From: Pseudomonadota bacterium | GTDB taxonomy: Bacteria; Pseudomonadota; Gammaproteobacteria; Burkholderiales; REEB80 | Assembly: GCA_018971485.1 (NCBI GenBank) | Contig: JAGXAQ010000007.1 | Span: 1-64,000, forward strand | DNA: 64,000 bases | Direction: 5' to 3' | In this document: piece by piece, positions 63,839-64,000 of the stretch | How positions within the stretch are numbered: position 1 is the stretch's first letter | Layout of the letters: the number at the start of each line of letters is the position of its first letter | Made by a program: the position numbers and the translations under genes | Notes under the pieces: generated by a model | What the model was told of the DNA's origin: nothing | The model's input: the letters and a program-made list of their open reading frames with translations, nothing else | Database searches by the model: none

Positions 63839-64000
63839 GATTCCCCCTTGTTCTGATCCATTTCATCACACACAAGACGACAGGCCTGTCTTGCAATCAT
63901 CCTTTCTTCATCCGTGGGCAGAACATAGACCATCACATCACTATCAGGACTTGAGATAATCTCGTCATCTGCTGCATTCCTGCGCTCATCAAGCCGTACT
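63835..64000 (-). CDS. ackA: Acetate kinase, C-terminal part (cut by window edge)
   Basis: The last 55 codons of a gene whose start lies beyond the right edge. The translation [20 protein letters not shown], then [15 protein letters not shown], matches the C-terminal end of acetate kinases (...ISTPDS...V.VIPTDEE..IA). It makes acetate and ATP from acetyl phosphate. Its stop codon overlaps the xfp start (63835-63838), and the pair forms a phosphoketolase-acetate kinase operon. Confidence 0.85.
   Translation of the reverse strand, partial: VRLDERRNAADDEIISSPDSDVMVYVLPTDEERMIARQACRLVCDEMDQNKGES

Noticed and set aside
1-64000. CRISPR arrays, tRNA/rRNA genes, insertion sequences
   Set aside because: No regularly spaced repeats, no tRNA-like T-arm with acceptor pairing, and no transposase-like protein were seen by eye; a covariance-model scan would be needed to exclude a cryptic tRNA near the integrase.

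Overview
The window reads as chromosomal DNA of a Gram-negative proteobacterium of roughly even base composition, gamma- or betaproteobacterial in style. The evidence is the FmdB-DUF502-aspS gene order, a Kdo hydroxylase acting on lipid A-core sugar, OprD-type porins with C-terminal Phe, and a complete Rrf2-controlled SUF operon. Species cannot be named from the sequence. Gene density is high, operons are tight (many 4-bp ATGA or GTGA overlaps), and no rRNA, tRNA, CRISPR array or insertion sequence was seen. The only mobile-looking part is a small integrase module at about 7.5-10.2 kb.

Layout, left to right. 0-4 kb: an SRPBCC protein, then the leftward copper operon copA-copZ-csoR behind two CsoR-type palindromes. 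4-7.5 kb: an ArsR-type regulator with its own palindrome, an Old Yellow Enzyme, an SDR and an NDUFA9-like SDR. 7.6-10.2 kb: a two-HTH protein predicted to be leaderless, a convergent tyrosine recombinase and a sparse flank. 10.3-12.4 kb: a Kch-type K+ channel, then a yybP-ykoY Mn2+ riboswitch before a UPF0016 cation exporter. 12.8-18.7 kb: a four-gene sugar operon (GH15 glucoamylase, glucose 1-dehydrogenase-like SDR, GMC oxidoreductase, MFS transporter), then gpmA. 20-20.8 kb: a DUF433 antitoxin-like gene split by one in-frame TAA under a 30-bp palindrome. 21-25.8 kb: a leftward operon GGT / CodA-like amidohydrolase / DUF1097 / OprD porin. 26-28.3 kb: a PAS histidine kinase and NarL-type regulator. 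28.6-33.3 kb: a His-rich secreted protein, a methyltransferase, a molybdate/tungstate-type binding protein paired with a second OprD porin, and a small zinc-ribbon protein.

33.4-45 kb: aspS-DUF502-fmdB, hemerythrin, an MBL hydrolase / RmlD-like / 5'-nucleotidase cluster, FUSC protein, YqjM-type OYE, and a fluoride operon (riboswitch-crcB-DUF190-histidine phosphatase). 43.7-55.2 kb: a chemoreceptor with a C-terminal Cache-like domain, a diguanylate cyclase, Kdo hydroxylase-DUF1345, a histidine kinase with a response regulator-TPR protein, a threefold-repeat exported protein, and a DUF3311/SSS monocarboxylate transporter pair. 55.3-61.5 kb: sufR-like regulator-sufBCDSUT. 61.4-64 kb: xfp phosphoketolase, with ackA entering from the right edge.

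The strongest regulatory calls are the two metal/halide riboswitches, each with a visible expression platform. The most unusual loci are the interrupted DUF433 gene, the RmlD homologue lacking catalytic residues, the CodA-like/GGT/porin operon, the binding protein-porin pair without an ABC transporter, and the threefold-repeat exported protein. I did not find a clear undescribed defence or mobile system.
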